Shown here: positions 14,801 to 24,434 of the stretch, one piece after another | How positions within the stretch are numbered: the stretch's first letter is position 1 | Layout of the letters: every line of letters starts with the position of its first letter | NCBI RefSeq assembly: GCF_007995055.1 | Contig: NZ_VOQQ01000001.1 | Location: 2,649,001-2,713,000, forward strand | Direction of reading: 5' to 3' | DNA length: 64,000 nt | Source: Sphingosinicella ginsenosidimutans | Lineage (GTDB): Bacteria; Pseudomonadota; Alphaproteobacteria; Sphingomonadales; Sphingomonadaceae | Made by a program: the position numbers and the translations under genes | The notes under the pieces: generated by a model | Told to the model about the DNA's origin: nothing | Database searches by the model: none | What the model saw: only the letters and a program-made list of their open reading frames with translations

Positions 14801-15988
14801 ATGGATCAGCAGCGGCCCGACGAAGACGATGCACCGCGCGGCCCGGGCATCGGGCTCGTGCTGGAGGACGAGACCAGCGCGTTCCGGCGCGATCGGCTGC
14901 TCGCCTCGCTCACGCTGATCAGCGGCCTCGGGCTCGCGGTCGCGCTCCCTTTTGCGCTTCAGGCGGGGGCCGAATTCTTCCTCCCGGTCACCGCCGCACT
15001 TGTGATCGCCATCGCGCTGGTGCCGCTGCTCGAATGGCTGGAGCGGCGACGCATTCCCTCGACGCTCGCCGCCTTCCTGTGCGTGGTCCTGTTCATCGGC
15101 ATCGCCAACATCGCCGTCGCGGCGATCGTCTTCCCCGCGATGCAATGGTTCGAGCTGCTGCCGGAGCGAGTCGATCGGCTGCGCGCGACCTTCGCGCCGG
15201 TGCTCGACGTCTACACCAATCTCGAACGCTTCATCGACAATGTCGTCCACCGCTTCGCCCATAGCAGCCCGGGCGCGCCGCAGGCGGTGAGGGTTGAGAC
15301 ACCGAACTCGCTGCTCCAGATCGTCGCGACCTCGGCGCCGGTCGCCGCGATCCAGATGTTCTTCGCGCTGCTGGTGATCTTCTTCTTCCTCGCCGGATGG
15401 ACGCGGATGCGCAAGCGCGCGATCACGACCCGGGCGAGCTTCGACGGGGCGATGACGACGGCGCGGGTGATCCAGCGCATGGTCGACGCGACCTCGGCCT
15501 ATCTCGGCACGATCACGATGGTGAACATCGGGATGGGACTCGTCGTCGCGCTGGTGCTCTGGCTGATCGGGATGCCGACGCCGCTCATGTGGGGCGGCAT
15601 CGCGGCGGTGCTCAATTATATCCCCTATCTCGGCCCGATCGCCTCGGCGCTGCTGCTCGCGCTCGGCGGGCTGATGACCTTCCGCGATTTGGGTTATGCG
15701 CTGCTCCCGGCGATCTGCTTCATCGGCGTCCACCTGGTCGAATCGAACCTGGTGACGCCGGCGGTGGTCGGGCGTCGGCTGACCATCAATCCATTGTTGA
15801 TCCTGCTGTCGCTGAGCTTCTGGGCCTGGGTCTGGGGGACGACGGGGGCGCTGCTCGCGGTGCCGCTGCTCATCATCGGCCGGACGGTCCTCGACGCGGC
15901 CGGCAAGCCCGACATCGCCGGTTTCCTGTTCGAGGAAGGCACGCTGATCCACGAACATCATGACGAGGCACGGCCCCCAACCAAATGA
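14801..15988 (+). CDS. AI-2E family (PerM-like) membrane transporter
   Basis: 395-residue polytopic inner-membrane protein of the AI-2E/YdiK/PerM family. The hydrophobic pattern gives about eight segments, with a long soluble region (~115-180) between the first and second sets. The late motif AAVLNYIPYLGPIASALLLALGGL followed by HLVESNLVTPAVVGRRLTINPLLILLSLSFWAWVWG is the family hallmark. Substrates in this family range from autoinducer-2 to ions, and none can be assigned here. The ATG at 14801 follows directly after the in-frame TAG at 14798. It is the first backbone gene right of the element. Confidence 0.9.
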   Translation: MDQQRPDEDDAPRGPGIGLVLEDETSAFRRDRLLASLTLISGLGLAVALPFALQAGAEFFLPVTAALVIAIALVPLLEWLERRRIPSTLAAFLCVVLFIGIANIAVAAIVFPAMQWFELLPERVDRLRATFAPVLDVYTNLERFIDNVVHRFAHSSPGAPQAVRVETPNSLLQIVATSAPVAAIQMFFALLVIFFFLAGWTRMRKRAITTRASFDGAMTTARVIQRMVDATSAYLGTITMVNIGMGLVVALVLWLIGMPTPLMWGGIAAVLNYIPYLGPIASALLLALGGLMTFRDLGYALLPAICFIGVHLVESNLVTPAVVGRRLTINPLLILLSLSFWAWVWGTTGALLAVPLLIIGRTVLDAAGKPDIAGFLFEEGTLIHEHHDEARPPTK

Positions 15989-16002
15989 TCGGCCCGCATC
16001 GC

Positions 16003-16031
16003 TTGACAGCCCCAATCGCCTCCACTAACCG
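16003..16031 (+). promoter_or_regulatory. Probable tRNA-Asp promoter
   Basis: A perfect -35 box TTGACA (16003-16008) is followed, after 17 bp, by TAACCG (16026-16031), a weak -10. The distance to the mature tRNA start at 16049 leaves a leader of roughly ten bases. A strong -35 with a poor -10 is common for alphaproteobacterial stable RNA genes. Confidence 0.5.
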
Positions 16032-16048
16032 GCGCGGCCTGCACTTAC

Positions 16049-16125
<77 letters not shown>

Positions 16126-16149
16126 TTTCCCCAAAGCGGAAACGTCGCC

Positions 16150-16356
16150 TCAATCCCGCCGGCTCATCCAGCGAATCAGCGGTCGCAGCGGCAGGATCCA
16201 GGCGATCCCGGCAAGAAGATAATAAAGCGCCTGGACGAGGGCCGGCAGACCCGAGACCCAGGCCGCGCCCGTCACGGCAAGCACGCTCCAGCCGACGATC
16301 AGCAGCAGGATGAGCGCCATCCCGACGCCGGTCCGCCAGCTCGGCTCTATGCGCAT
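16150..16356 (-). CDS. DUF2842 small membrane protein
   Basis: 68-residue protein with two hydrophobic helices (TGVGMALILLLIVGWSVLAVTG and LPALVQALYYLLAGIAWILPL) and the C-terminal PLRPLIRWMSRRD typical of DUF2842 of alphaproteobacteria. Function unknown. The ATG of MRIEPSW is preferred because GGAAGG lies nine bases upstream; an ATG three codons earlier also exists. The start overlaps the end of the 5-FCL gene by 10 bp, so it is co-translated with it. Confidence 0.88.
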   Translation of the reverse strand: MRIEPSWRTGVGMALILLLIVGWSVLAVTGAAWVSGLPALVQALYYLLAGIAWILPLRPLIRWMSRRD

Positions 16357-16931
16357 GGAAACCATCCTTCCGGCGTCGCGACCGCGTCGAGCCGCACGTC
16401 CCAGGAGTCGGCGGGAAGGGGGCCGGGGACGAGCTGGCAGGCCCAGCCGATGCCGATCGTGGCCACGGCCCGCCGCGCTCGCAGCCGCGCCAGCGCCCGA
16501 TCATAATGGCCCTTGCCGTGGCCGATCCGTGTGCCGGCTCGATCGGCGAGCACGATCGGGACGAGGACGATATCCGGATCGACCGCCGGCGCATCGGCGC
16601 CGGGCTGGCCCATGCCCCAGGGGCCGGGCTCGGTCGGCGGTCCGCTGCGCCAGATCATCTCCGCCTCGCGATCCGCGAACCAGGGGAAGGCGGCGCGCTG
16701 ACCGGGCGTCAGGCGATCGAGGATGGCGCCGGGATCGATCTCGCTCTTCAGCGGATGATAAGCGGCGATGGTGGCCCCGTTTCCGAGACGCGGCACCACG
16801 TGATCCGCCAGCGCGGCCGCCTCGACCGCGCGGGCATCGGCGTCGAGCGCGGCCGCGCAATCGCGCCGGAGCCTCAGCCCCTCAATGCGCGCGCTCATCT
16901 TGTCAGGAAACATGGGTGACGGGACCGCCAT
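16347..16931 (-). CDS. 5-formyltetrahydrofolate cyclo-ligase
   Basis: Up to 194 residues. The enzyme converts 5-formyl-THF to 5,10-methenyl-THF using ATP, returning folate to one-carbon metabolism. The signature GTRIGHGKGHYDRALARLR near residues 135-155 matches the G-x-G-x-G-Y-Y-D motif of the family, with His in place of the first Tyr. The basic N-terminus LRLRRD is also typical. The start is uncertain: Met at 16931, 16913 or 16898 are all possible and none has a strong ribosome-binding site. It lies downstream of the 6S RNA gene and zapA on the same strand, the widespread zapA-ssrS-ygfA order. Confidence 0.9.
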   Translation of the reverse strand: MAVPSPMFPDKMSARIEGLRLRRDCAAALDADARAVEAAALADHVVPRLGNGATIAAYHPLKSEIDPGAILDRLTPGQRAAFPWFADREAEMIWRSGPPTEPGPWGMGQPGADAPAVDPDIVLVPIVLADRAGTRIGHGKGHYDRALARLRARRAVATIGIGWACQLVPGPLPADSWDVRLDAVATPEGWFPCA

Positions 16932-16944
16932 GGCCGTTTGCCGG

Positions 16945-17083
16945 AATATCCTCTGACGCCAGAACGTCAGGTGGGAACCATATGCGTCGGACCAGGGCCC
17001 GGGCAGGGACAGCTCCCTAGGATGTCTTATCGCCTCAGGGATGTTCGCTAAAGCTCGTACCGGGCAGTACCCGTCCCGCCCTA
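16945..17083 (-). ncRNA. ssrS: 6S RNA (SsrS)
   Basis: No protein is encoded here. The minus strand folds into one long interrupted hairpin: GGAC/GTCC outer pairs, GCCCGG/CCGGGC middle pairs and an apical TCCCT-AGG/CCT-AGGGA stem, as in 6S RNA, which mimics an open promoter and binds sigma-70 RNA polymerase. A perfect CTGACG/CGTCAG hairpin at 16953-16970 may form its 3' end. The location between zapA and the 5-FCL gene, all on one strand, is the classic 6S position. Ends are approximate. Confidence 0.75.
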
Positions 17084-17084
17084 T

Positions 17085-17414
17085 CTAGGCGCTCACCGCC
17101 GCCGGCTCAAGCGTTGCGACAAGGCTTTCGAGCCGGCCCGCGATCCGTTCCAGCGCTTCGGCCACCGCCGGATCGGGCGCGGGCGGCGTCGGATCGGGCA
17201 GGCCGGCGCCGGCGCGGGCATCCTTGAGATCATCGGCGATCAGCAGCGCGGCAAAAAGCAGCTGGCGCGCCTCCGTCAGCCCGCCGAGCGCCTCGGCCGC
17301 GTCTTCGGCCCGCTTGTTCACGATCGCGGCGAGCGAGCGCAGATGATCCTCCTCGCCGTCACGACAAGAGACATTATAGCTGCGGCCGGCGACGTCGATA
17401 TCGATACTGGCCAT
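17085..17414 (-). CDS. zapA: Cell division protein ZapA
   Basis: 109-residue cytoplasmic protein that binds and cross-links FtsZ filaments at the division site. The N-terminal globular part has the ZapA pattern IDIDVAGRSYNVSCRDGEEDHLRSLAAIVNKRAEDAAE. The C-terminal part is a helix (PAVAEALERIAGRLESLVATLEPA) expected to form the dimeric coiled coil, after a proline-rich linker PDPTPPAPDP. Its ATG overlaps the TGA of the upstream small coiled-coil gene (TGATG), so the two are translationally coupled. Confidence 0.92.
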   Translation of the reverse strand: MASIDIDVAGRSYNVSCRDGEEDHLRSLAAIVNKRAEDAAEALGGLTEARQLLFAALLIADDLKDARAGAGLPDPTPPAPDPAVAEALERIAGRLESLVATLEPAAVSA

Positions 17415-17611
17415 CAGCCGCGCTCCGCCTGATCGATGATGAGATCGAGTTCGCCGATCGCGCCTGCGACCTTGCGCTTCAGGGCATCGTGGGCATGCCG
17501 GAGTCGCTCGGAATCGGCGCCGCCGGACTTGAGGCGCTCAGCCCCCTGCTCGATCCGCGCAAGCGCACGTTCGATGCGGTCGATCGCTGCCAGAGCGCGT
17601 TGGTCCGCCAT
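17414..17611 (-). CDS. Small coiled-coil protein coupled to ZapA
   Basis: 65-residue charged helical protein, MADQRALAAIDRIERALARIEQGAERL..., with heptad-like spacing over almost its full length. No named family is clear to me, though similar short ORFs precede zapA in related alphaproteobacteria. The overlap TGATG with zapA points to a joint role, perhaps as a ZapB-like partner in division; this is inference. A Met four codons upstream (17623) could be the start. The much longer open frame upstream is antisense to tkt and gap and is not real. Confidence 0.7.
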   Translation of the reverse strand: MADQRALAAIDRIERALARIEQGAERLKSGGADSERLRHAHDALKRKVAGAIGELDLIIDQAERG

Positions 17612-17734
17612 GGACAACGGCATAGCATGACTGCGCGGCGCGGCAAGATGCCGTGTCGGCCCGGTTGACGCGCGCATCTTCGCCGATAAAGGAACGCCAA
17701 GCCGGCGCGCGCCAGCGGACCTCCTGGAGACGAG

Positions 17735-19708
17735 ATGCCCGAGATCAGAACGCTCGCCAACGCCATCCGCGCCCTTTCGATGGACGCCGTCCAGGCCGCC
17801 AATAGCGGGCACCCCGGAATGCCGATGGGCATGGCCGACGCCGCGACCGTGCTGTGGACGGAATTCCTGAAGCACGACCCGGCCGATCCGGCCTGGCCCG
17901 ATCGCGACCGCTTCGTGCTGTCGGCGGGTCACGGCTCGATGCTGATCTATTCGCTCCTCCATCTCACCGGCTACGAGCGGCCGACGATCGACGATATACG
18001 TCGCTTCCGACAGCTGGGATCGCCCTGCGCCGGTCATCCCGAGAATTTCCTGCTGCCCGGGGTCGAGGCGACGACCGGGCCGCTGGGGCAGGGGATCGCG
18101 ATGGCGGTCGGCATGGCGATCGCCGAGCGGCACCTCAACGCAGCCTTCGGGGACGAGCTGGTCGATCACCGGACCTGGGTCATCGCCGGCGATGGCTGCC
18201 TGATGGAGGGGATCAACCACGAGGCGGCGGGGCTCGCCGGGCATCTCGGCCTCGGGCGGCTCAACGTGCTGTGGGACGACAACCGAATCACCATCGACGG
18301 CGCCACCGATCTTTCGACCAGCGAAGATGTGGAGGCGCGCTATCGGGCCTATGGCTGGCATACGGTGCGCTGCGACGGGCTCGACGCCGACGACGTGCGC
18401 CGCGCGCTCGCCGAAGCGGCGGCCGATCCGCGCCCGTCCCTGATCGCGTGCCGCACGATCATCGGCTTCGGCGCGCCCAACAAGCAGGGGACCGCTGCGA
18501 CCCACGGCGCGGCGCTCGGCACGGATGAGGTGGCGGCGGCGCGGCGCGCGCTCGGCTGGGACTGGCCGCCCTTCGAGATTCCGGGGGACATCGCGGCGGC
18601 CTGGCGCGAGCTCGGCGGGCGTGGCGCATCGGCCCATTCGGAGTGGCGGGGCCGGCTCGCGGCGAGCCCGCACAAGGCGGCGTTCGAGCGCCGCATGGCG
18701 GGCGACCTCGCGGAGGGCGACGAGATTCGCGACCGGATGGCGGAGATGCTCGCCGAGCCCAAAAAGGTCGCGACCCGCAAGGCTTCGGAGGACGCGCTCG
18801 GCGTGCTGACCCCACTCCTTCCCGAGCTGGTCGGCGGATCGGCGGACCTCACCGGATCGAACAACACGCGCACGAAGGACCAGACGCCGCTGACCCGCGA
18901 CGATTATGGCGGGCGTTACATCTTCTACGGCATCCGCGAATTCGGCATGGCGGCGGCGATGAACGGGATGGCGCTGCACGGCGGAATCATCCCCTATGGC
19001 GGCACGTTCCTCGTCTTCTCCGATTATGCGCGGCCGGCGATCCGCCTCTCGGCCCTCCAGCGCTGCCGCGTCGTTTATGTGATGACGCACGATTCGATCG
19101 GGCTCGGCGAGGACGGGCCGACACACCAGCCGATCGAGCATCTGACGAGCCTTCGCCTCATCCCGAATCTCGAAGTGTGGCGGCCCTGCGACCGCGTCGA
19201 GACGGCCGAGGCCTGGGAGGCTGCGTTGCAGCGACGGGATGGCCCGACGCTTCTCGCGCTCAGCCGCCAGAACCTGCCGCAGCTGCGCGACTATGCGGGG
19301 CGGGACGGGCTCAGGGGCGCCTATCGCCTGAAGGCCGCGGGCGCGGCGCGGCGCGTGGTGCTGCTCGCCACCGGTTCGGAAGTCGAGGTCGCGATCGCCG
19401 TTCGCGAAAGCCTTGAAGGGCAGGGGATCGGCACCGATGTGGTCTCCATGCCCTGTTGGGAACGTTTCGACGCGCAGGACGCGGCCTATCGTGCCGACCT
19501 GCTGCCCGCCGACGCGCTGATCGTCTCGATCGAGGCCGGCGCGACGCTTGGCTGGGAGCGTTACACCGGGCGCAGCGGCCTCAATATCGGGCTCGACCGC
19601 TTCGGCGAATCGGCGCCGGCGGAGGACCTGTTCAAACATTTCGGCTTTACCGCCGAAGCGATCGTGCCGCGCATCGTCGTGGCGCTCGAAAATCAAGGAG
19701 ATCAATGA
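17735..19708 (+). CDS. tkt: Transketolase
   Basis: 657-residue thiamine-diphosphate enzyme moving two-carbon units between sugar phosphates in the pentose phosphate pathway. The N-terminal GHPGMPMG, the TPP/Mg site [13 protein letters not shown]...DDNRITIDG and the pyrimidine-domain segment [22 protein letters not shown] are all present, and length is normal for the family. It begins the operon tkt-gap-pgk-fba; gap starts 1 bp after its stop. This clusters enzymes linking the pentose phosphate pathway and lower glycolysis/gluconeogenesis. It diverges from the zapA operon at 17612-17734, which should contain both promoters. Confidence 0.97.
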   Translation: MPEIRTLANAIRALSMDAVQAANSGHPGMPMGMADAATVLWTEFLKHDPADPAWPDRDRFVLSAGHGSMLIYSLLHLTGYERPTIDDIRRFRQLGSPCAGHPENFLLPGVEATTGPLGQGIAMAVGMAIAERHLNAAFGDELVDHRTWVIAGDGCLMEGINHEAAGLAGHLGLGRLNVLWDDNRITIDGATDLSTSEDVEARYRAYGWHTVRCDGLDADDVRRALAEAAADPRPSLIACRTIIGFGAPNKQGTAATHGAALGTDEVAAARRALGWDWPPFEIPGDIAAAWRELGGRGASAHSEWRGRLAASPHKAAFERRMAGDLAEGDEIRDRMAEMLAEPKKVATRKASEDALGVLTPLLPELVGGSADLTGSNNTRTKDQTPLTRDDYGGRYIFYGIREFGMAAAMNGMALHGGIIPYGGTFLVFSDYARPAIRLSALQRCRVVYVMTHDSIGLGEDGPTHQPIEHLTSLRLIPNLEVWRPCDRVETAEAWEAALQRRDGPTLLALSRQNLPQLRDYAGRDGLRGAYRLKAAGAARRVVLLATGSEVEVAIAVRESLEGQGIGTDVVSMPCWERFDAQDAAYRADLLPADALIVSIEAGATLGWERYTGRSGLNIGLDRFGESAPAEDLFKHFGFTAEAIVPRIVVALENQGDQ

Positions 19709-19709
19709 C

Positions 19710-20720
19710 ATGGCGACCAGAGTTGCGATCAACGGCTTCGGGCGGATCGGCCGCCTCGTGGCGCGTGCCCTGCTCGAGCGTCCGGACAGCGGGCTTGAAC
19801 TCGTCTCGGTCAATGATCTTGCCGACGCCGAATCCAATGCCTGGCTCTTCGGCCGCGACAGCGTCCACGGCAAATATCCGGGGACGGTCAGCGCCGAGGG
19901 CAATGACCTCGTGATCGACGGCAAGCGGATCCATGTCACGGCGGAGAAGGATCCGGCGAAGCTGCCGCACGGAGCGAACGGGATCGACCTCGTCCTCGAA
20001 TGCACCGGTTTCTTCACCGATCGTGACAAGGCCGGCGCGCATCTGACTGCAGGTGCGAAGAAAGTTCTCGTCTCCGCCCCGGCCAAGGGTGCCGATCTCA
20101 CCGTCGTCTACGGCGTGAACCATGACAAGCTGACCGCAGAGCACACGATCGTGTCGAATGCGTCCTGCACGACCAACTGCCTCGCCCCGGTCGCCAAGGT
20201 GCTCAACGACACGATCGGGATCGAGCGCGGCTTCATGACCACGGTCCATGCCTATACCAACGACCAGAAGATCCTCGATCAGATCCACAAGGACCTGCGG
20301 CGCGCCCGCGCGGCCGCCATGTCGATGATCCCGACCACGACCGGCGCCGCCCGCGCGGTCGGCGAGGTGCTGCCGGAGCTCAAGGGCAAGCTCGACGGCT
20401 CGGCGGTCCGCGTGCCGGTGCCGGACGGCAGCCTGATCGATCTCGTTTTCACCCCGAAGCGCGACACGAGCCGCGACGAGATCAACGCGCTGCTCAAGGC
20501 CGCGGCCGAGAGCGGCCCGCTCAAGAATATCCTCGTCTATACCGAGGACCCGATCGTGTCGGCCGACATCGTCCATACGCCCCAGAGCTCGACGGTGGAC
20601 GGGCTCGAGACGACGGTGATGGAGGGCAAGCTCGCCCGCGTCGTTTCCTGGTACGACAATGAATGGGGCTTTTCGAACCGCATGGTCGATACCGCCGCGG
20701 CGATGGGAAAGCTGATCTGA
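19710..20720 (+). CDS. gap: Glyceraldehyde-3-phosphate dehydrogenase, type I
   Basis: 336-residue NAD(P)-dependent enzyme forming 1,3-bisphosphoglycerate. The N-terminal Rossmann motif [11 protein letters not shown] and the catalytic cysteine C153 in [12 protein letters not shown] are visible, as is [12 protein letters not shown] near the end. AAGGAG lies eleven bases before the ATG. It has close spacing to tkt and to pgk (4 bp) in one operon. Confidence 0.98.
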   Translation: MATRVAINGFGRIGRLVARALLERPDSGLELVSVNDLADAESNAWLFGRDSVHGKYPGTVSAEGNDLVIDGKRIHVTAEKDPAKLPHGANGIDLVLECTGFFTDRDKAGAHLTAGAKKVLVSAPAKGADLTVVYGVNHDKLTAEHTIVSNASCTTNCLAPVAKVLNDTIGIERGFMTTVHAYTNDQKILDQIHKDLRRARAAAMSMIPTTTGAARAVGEVLPELKGKLDGSAVRVPVPDGSLIDLVFTPKRDTSRDEINALLKAAAESGPLKNILVYTEDPIVSADIVHTPQSSTVDGLETTVMEGKLARVVSWYDNEWGFSNRMVDTAAAMGKLI

Positions 20721-20724
20721 CGCC

Positions 20725-21936
20725 ATGACGTCGTTCAGGACCCTCGACGACCTCGGCGACGTTTCGGGCAAGCGCGCGCTGGTCCGCGTGGACCTCAACG
20801 TGCCGATGAAGGACGGGGCCGTCACCGACGACACCCGGTTGCGCGCGACGCTCCCGACCGTCACCGAACTGGCCGACAAGGGCGCGATCGTCCTCCTGCT
20901 CGCCCATTTCGGCAGGCCGAAGGGCGAGCGGCGGCCGGACATGTCGCTGGCGCTGGTGACGCGGCCCTATGAGCATGTGCTCGGCCGGCCCGTCCGCTTC
21001 ATCGACGATTGCGCGGGGCCGGAGGCGGCCGAGGCCGTCGCGACGCTGCAGCCCGGTGATGTCGCGATTCTCGAGAACACCCGATTCCATGCCGGCGAGG
21101 AGAAGAACGATGCGGCGCTCGCGCAAGCGATGGCCGCGCTCGGCGACTTCTATGTCGACGATGCCTTTTCCGCCGCGCATCGCGCCCACGCCTCGACCGA
21201 GCGGATCGCCCACCTGCTGCCCGCTTATGCCGGGCGCGCGATGGAAAAGGAGCTGAACGCGCTGGAACGCGCGCTCGGCCATCCGGAGCGGCCGGTCGCG
21301 GCGGTGGTCGGGGGCGCGAAGGTTTCGACCAAGCTCGAAGTGCTGCGCCACCTGGTCGGCAAGGTCGATCACCTCATCATCGGCGGCGGCATGGCGAACA
21401 CCTTCCTCGCCGCGCGCGGCGTCGCGATCGGCAAAAGCCTTGCCGAACGCGACCTCGCCGACACCGCCAACGAGATTCTCGACGCGGCGGACCGGGCGAA
21501 CTGCACCGTGCATCTGCCCTACGATGTGGTCGTCGCGAAGGAGTTTGCGGCGAATCCGCCGAGCATCCGCACCTGCAACGTCCATGAGGTCGCGGAGGAC
21601 GAGATGATCCTCGACGTCGGCCCGGCCGCCGTCGAGGCGCTGGCGGACGTGCTCAAGACGTGCCGGACCCTGGTGTGGAACGGCCCGCTCGGCGCGTTCG
21701 AGACGCCACCCTTCGAGGCCGCGACGGTTTCGCTCGCCCGCACGGCGGCGGCGCTGACCCAGGAGGGAAGCCTCGTCTCGGTGGCGGGCGGCGGCGATAC
21801 GGTCGCCGCGCTCAACCAGGCGGGCGTGGCCGACGATTTCACCTTCGTGTCGACGGCCGGCGGCGCCTTCCTCGAATGGATGGAAGGCAAGGAGCTGCCG
21901 GGGGTCAAGGCGCTGGACTCGCGAGAGGGAGAATGA
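20725..21936 (+). CDS. pgk: Phosphoglycerate kinase
   Basis: 403-residue enzyme making ATP and 3-phosphoglycerate. The signature [15 protein letters not shown] opens the N-domain; substrate-binding [26 protein letters not shown] and the nucleotide-site [11 protein letters not shown] are in place. It ends in ...EGE-TGA, overlapping the start of the aldolase gene (ATGA). Normal length and no anomalies. Confidence 0.98.
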   Translation: MTSFRTLDDLGDVSGKRALVRVDLNVPMKDGAVTDDTRLRATLPTVTELADKGAIVLLLAHFGRPKGERRPDMSLALVTRPYEHVLGRPVRFIDDCAGPEAAEAVATLQPGDVAILENTRFHAGEEKNDAALAQAMAALGDFYVDDAFSAAHRAHASTERIAHLLPAYAGRAMEKELNALERALGHPERPVAAVVGGAKVSTKLEVLRHLVGKVDHLIIGGGMANTFLAARGVAIGKSLAERDLADTANEILDAADRANCTVHLPYDVVVAKEFAANPPSIRTCNVHEVAEDEMILDVGPAAVEALADVLKTCRTLVWNGPLGAFETPPFEAATVSLARTAAALTQEGSLVSVAGGGDTVAALNQAGVADDFTFVSTAGGAFLEWMEGKELPGVKALDSREGE

Positions 21937-22829
21937 TGCAGGATTCGGACATGATGACGCAGATGGCGAGCGGGAAGGGCTTCATCGCCGCGCTCGACCA
22001 GAGCGGTGGTTCCACGCCCAAGGCGCTGAAGGGCTATGGGATCGAGGAGGGCGCCTGGTCTTCCGACGAGGAGATGTTCGGCCTCATCCACAAGATGCGC
22101 GAGCGGATCATCACCTCGCCCGCCTTCACCGGCGACAAGGTGATCGGCGCGATCCTGTTCGAGCGGACGATGGACGGCGAGGTTGGCGGCAAGCCCACGC
22201 CGCAGGCGCTGAAGGACCGCGGCGTCGTCCCGTTCGTGAAGATCGACAAGGGGCTGGAGGCCGAAGCCGATGGCGTCCAGCTGATGAAGCCGATGCCCGA
22301 GCTCGACGCGCTGCTCGCGCGCGCCAAGGGGCTCGGCGTGTTCGGAACCAAGGAGCGCTCGGTCATCAACCTCGCCAATCGTGAGGGGATCGCGGCGGTC
22401 GTCGCCCAGCAGTTCGAGGTGGCCAGGCAGGTCCGGGCGCATGGGCTGGTCCCGATCATCGAGCCGGAGGTCAACATCAAGAGCCCCGAGCGCGCCGAGG
22501 CCGATGCGATCCTTCTCGACGAGCTCAAGAAGGGGCTCGATGCCTTGCCGGGCGATGCCAGGGTCATGCTGAAGCTCAGCCTGCCGGCCGAATGCGGCCT
22601 GTTCGATCCGCTCGTCGCCCATCCGCATGTGCTTCGGGTCGTCGCGCTCTCGGGCGGCTATTCGCGCAGCGAGGCCTGCGCCGAGCTCGCCAGGAATCAC
22701 GGGATCATCGCGAGCTTCAGCCGGGCCTTGCTCGAAGATCTTCGCGCGCAGATGAGCGACGCCGAGTTCGACCGCACGCTCGGCGAGGCGATCGACGAGA
22801 TTTACGAGGCCTCGGTCGCCAAGGCCTAG
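21933..22829 (+). CDS. fba: Fructose-bisphosphate aldolase, class I
   Basis: 298 residues. The sequence [40 protein letters not shown] and the later [11 protein letters not shown] (with the Schiff-base lysine region) identify a metal-independent class I aldolase of the bacterial short type. It cleaves fructose 1,6-bisphosphate or runs in reverse for gluconeogenesis. The first ATG (21933) overlaps the pgk stop; a second ATG follows immediately and could be used. A class I enzyme fixes the operon as tkt-gap-pgk-fba without a class II aldolase. Confidence 0.95.
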   Translation: MMQDSDMMTQMASGKGFIAALDQSGGSTPKALKGYGIEEGAWSSDEEMFGLIHKMRERIITSPAFTGDKVIGAILFERTMDGEVGGKPTPQALKDRGVVPFVKIDKGLEAEADGVQLMKPMPELDALLARAKGLGVFGTKERSVINLANREGIAAVVAQQFEVARQVRAHGLVPIIEPEVNIKSPERAEADAILLDELKKGLDALPGDARVMLKLSLPAECGLFDPLVAHPHVLRVVALSGGYSRSEACAELARNHGIIASFSRALLEDLRAQMSDAEFDRTLGEAIDEIYEASVAKA

Positions 22830-22838
22830 GAGGGCCGG

Positions 22839-23501
22839 ATGAGCGCGGAGTGGAACACGGTCGACGCCTATCTGGCGGAAAAGCTGCTCGCCGACGATCC
22901 GGCGCTCGATGCGGCCCTGGCGGCCAATCGGGCGGCGGGCCTGCCCGCGATCGACGTCTCGCCGCTGCAGGGCAAGCTGCTCCACCTGATCGCCCGCGCG
23001 ATGAGCGCGCGCCGCATCCTCGAAATCGGGACGCTCGGCGGCTATTCAACGATCTGGCTGGCGCGGGCGCTGCCGGAGGACGGGCGGGTCGTCACCCTTG
23101 AGCTCGATCCGCACCACGCGCAGGTCGCGCGCGCCAATGTCGATCGCGCCGGGATCGGCGGGAAGGTCGAGATCAGGGTGGGAGCGGCGCAGGACTCGCT
23201 CGCCGCGCTGGCCGCTGAAGGCGGGGCGCCGTTCGATCTCGTCTTCATCGATGCCGACAAGCGGAACAACGGCGTTTATGTCCGCGCGGCGATCGACCTT
23301 GCCCGTTCGGGGAGCGTCATCATCGTCGACAATGTCGTGCGCGACGGGCGGGTGATCGACGGTGATTCCGACGACGCAATGATCCAGGGAACGCGCCGCC
23401 TGTTCGACATGCTCACCGCCGAGGCGCGGCTCGATGCAACGGCGATCCAGACGGTAGGGGCCAAGGGATGGGACGGCCTGATGATGGCGCTGGTCCGCTG
23501 A
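22839..23501 (+). CDS. O-methyltransferase (SAM-dependent, CCoAOMT family)
   Basis: 220-residue methyltransferase. RILEIGTLGGYSTIWLARALP is the SAM-binding motif I; LVFIDADKRNNGVY and the later VIIVDNVVRDGRV carry the metal-binding acidic residues typical of the catechol/caffeoyl-CoA O-methyltransferase family. Substrate unknown. It lies 9 bp after fba, apparently as part of the same transcript, although a metabolic link is not obvious. Confidence 0.9.
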   Translation: MSAEWNTVDAYLAEKLLADDPALDAALAANRAAGLPAIDVSPLQGKLLHLIARAMSARRILEIGTLGGYSTIWLARALPEDGRVVTLELDPHHAQVARANVDRAGIGGKVEIRVGAAQDSLAALAAEGGAPFDLVFIDADKRNNGVYVRAAIDLARSGSVIIVDNVVRDGRVIDGDSDDAMIQGTRRLFDMLTAEARLDATAIQTVGAKGWDGLMMALVR

Positions 23502-23548
23502 ACGGAACGGCCTTCGCCAATCACCGGAGCCTCGCGCCGACCTTTTGG

Positions 23549-23749
23549 ATGTTCATGGCGTGGACCGCCGAGGAGCTGAAGCGCCGCGAGGTGCTCAACC
23601 TTGCGCGCCTCGCCTGGCCCAATGTCATGGTCGAGGTCGACCCGCCCGTCCGGGTGCGGCGCCGGGCGATCGGCGCCATCGCCCACAAGCTGGACGATCC
23701 CGCCGCTTTCGCCGCCGCGATCCGCACGCTAGAGCGCGGCGATGGATGA
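23549..23749 (+). CDS. Small hypothetical protein upstream of thiE
   Basis: 66 residues, MFMAWTAEELKRREVLNLARLAWPNV...; no family recognised. It is supported by its close fit between the methyltransferase gene and thiE, an 8-bp overlap with thiE, and a well-behaved helical-beta-helical sequence (ELKRREVLNLARL, VMVEVDPPVRVRRRAIGAIAHKL). The basic central strand could bind nucleic acid or another protein. It could still be non-coding. Confidence 0.55.
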   Translation: MFMAWTAEELKRREVLNLARLAWPNVMVEVDPPVRVRRRAIGAIAHKLDDPAAFAAAIRTLERGDG

Positions 23750-24434
23750 CGATGACGACCTGGCGCTCGATCCCCATTTCGCCGAGCGCTTCGAGCGCGA
23801 TCCGCGGCGTCCGGCCTGCCAGCTCTACCTGATCTCCCCGCTCGAGGTCGGCGGCGGCTTTCCGGACCGGCTGGCCGAGGCGCTCGACGGCGGCCCGGTC
23901 GCTGCCTTCCAGTTTCGGGTCAAGGGCATCGACCAGCATGAGGCGGCGCGCCTGGCTGAGCCGCTCCAGCGCATCTGCGCGGATCGCGAGGTCGCCTTCA
24001 TCGTCAATGACGACATGGCGCTCGCCAAGCGGATCGCCGCGGATGGGGTGCATCTCGGCCAGGGCGACGGCGATCCGCGCGAGGCGCGCGCATTGCTCGG
24101 GCCCGGCGCGCAGATCGGCGTCACCGCCCATGACAGCCGCCACCTCGCGATGGAGGCGGGCGAGGCGGGGGCGGACTATGTCGCCTTCGGCGCCTTCTTT
24201 CCGAGCGCGACCAAGGAGACGCGCCACCGGCCCGATCCGTCGATCCTGTCCTGGTGGACGACCCTGTTCGAGCTGCCCTGCGTCGCGATCGGCGGGATCA
24301 CGCCGGAAAATGGCGGCGTGCTGGTGAAGGCGGGGGCCGATTTCCTGGCGGTAAGCGGCGCCGTCTGGTCCGCCACCGATCCCGCGGCGGCCGTGGCCGC
24401 CTTTCAGGACGTACTGGCCTCGCGCGCGGCCTGA
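23742..24434 (+). CDS. thiE: Thiamine phosphate synthase
   Basis: 230 residues. This TIM-barrel enzyme joins the thiazole and pyrimidine precursors to form thiamine phosphate. Visible motifs are AAFQFRVKGID, FIVNDDMALAKRIAADGVHLGQGD, YVAFGAFFPSATKETRH and the phosphate-binding IGGITPENGGVLVKAGADFLAVSGAVW. The acidic N-terminal extension MDDDDDLALDPHFAERFERDP is unusual for the family. Its product, after phosphorylation, is the cofactor of the transketolase encoded upstream in the same direction. No thiamine riboswitch was recognised. Confidence 0.93.
   Translation: MDDDDDLALDPHFAERFERDPRRPACQLYLISPLEVGGGFPDRLAEALDGGPVAAFQFRVKGIDQHEAARLAEPLQRICADREVAFIVNDDMALAKRIAADGVHLGQGDGDPREARALLGPGAQIGVTAHDSRHLAMEAGEAGADYVAFGAFFPSATKETRHRPDPSILSWWTTLFELPCVAIGGITPENGGVLVKAGADFLAVSGAVWSATDPAAAVAAFQDVLASRAA

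Noticed and set aside
14465..16015. 516-codon open frame on the minus strand over the AI-2E gene and the split tRNA
   Set aside because: Composition is Arg/Glu/His-rich with no domain, and the plus-strand transporter is well supported.
17414..20101. 895-codon open frame on the minus strand
   Set aside because: It runs antisense through tkt and part of gap. Only its last 65 codons (17414-17611) look like a protein; the rest is the GC-rich shadow of real genes.
23742..23760. Thiamine riboswitch upstream of thiE
   Set aside because: The start of thiE overlaps an upstream open frame and no THI-box-like conserved sequence was found.
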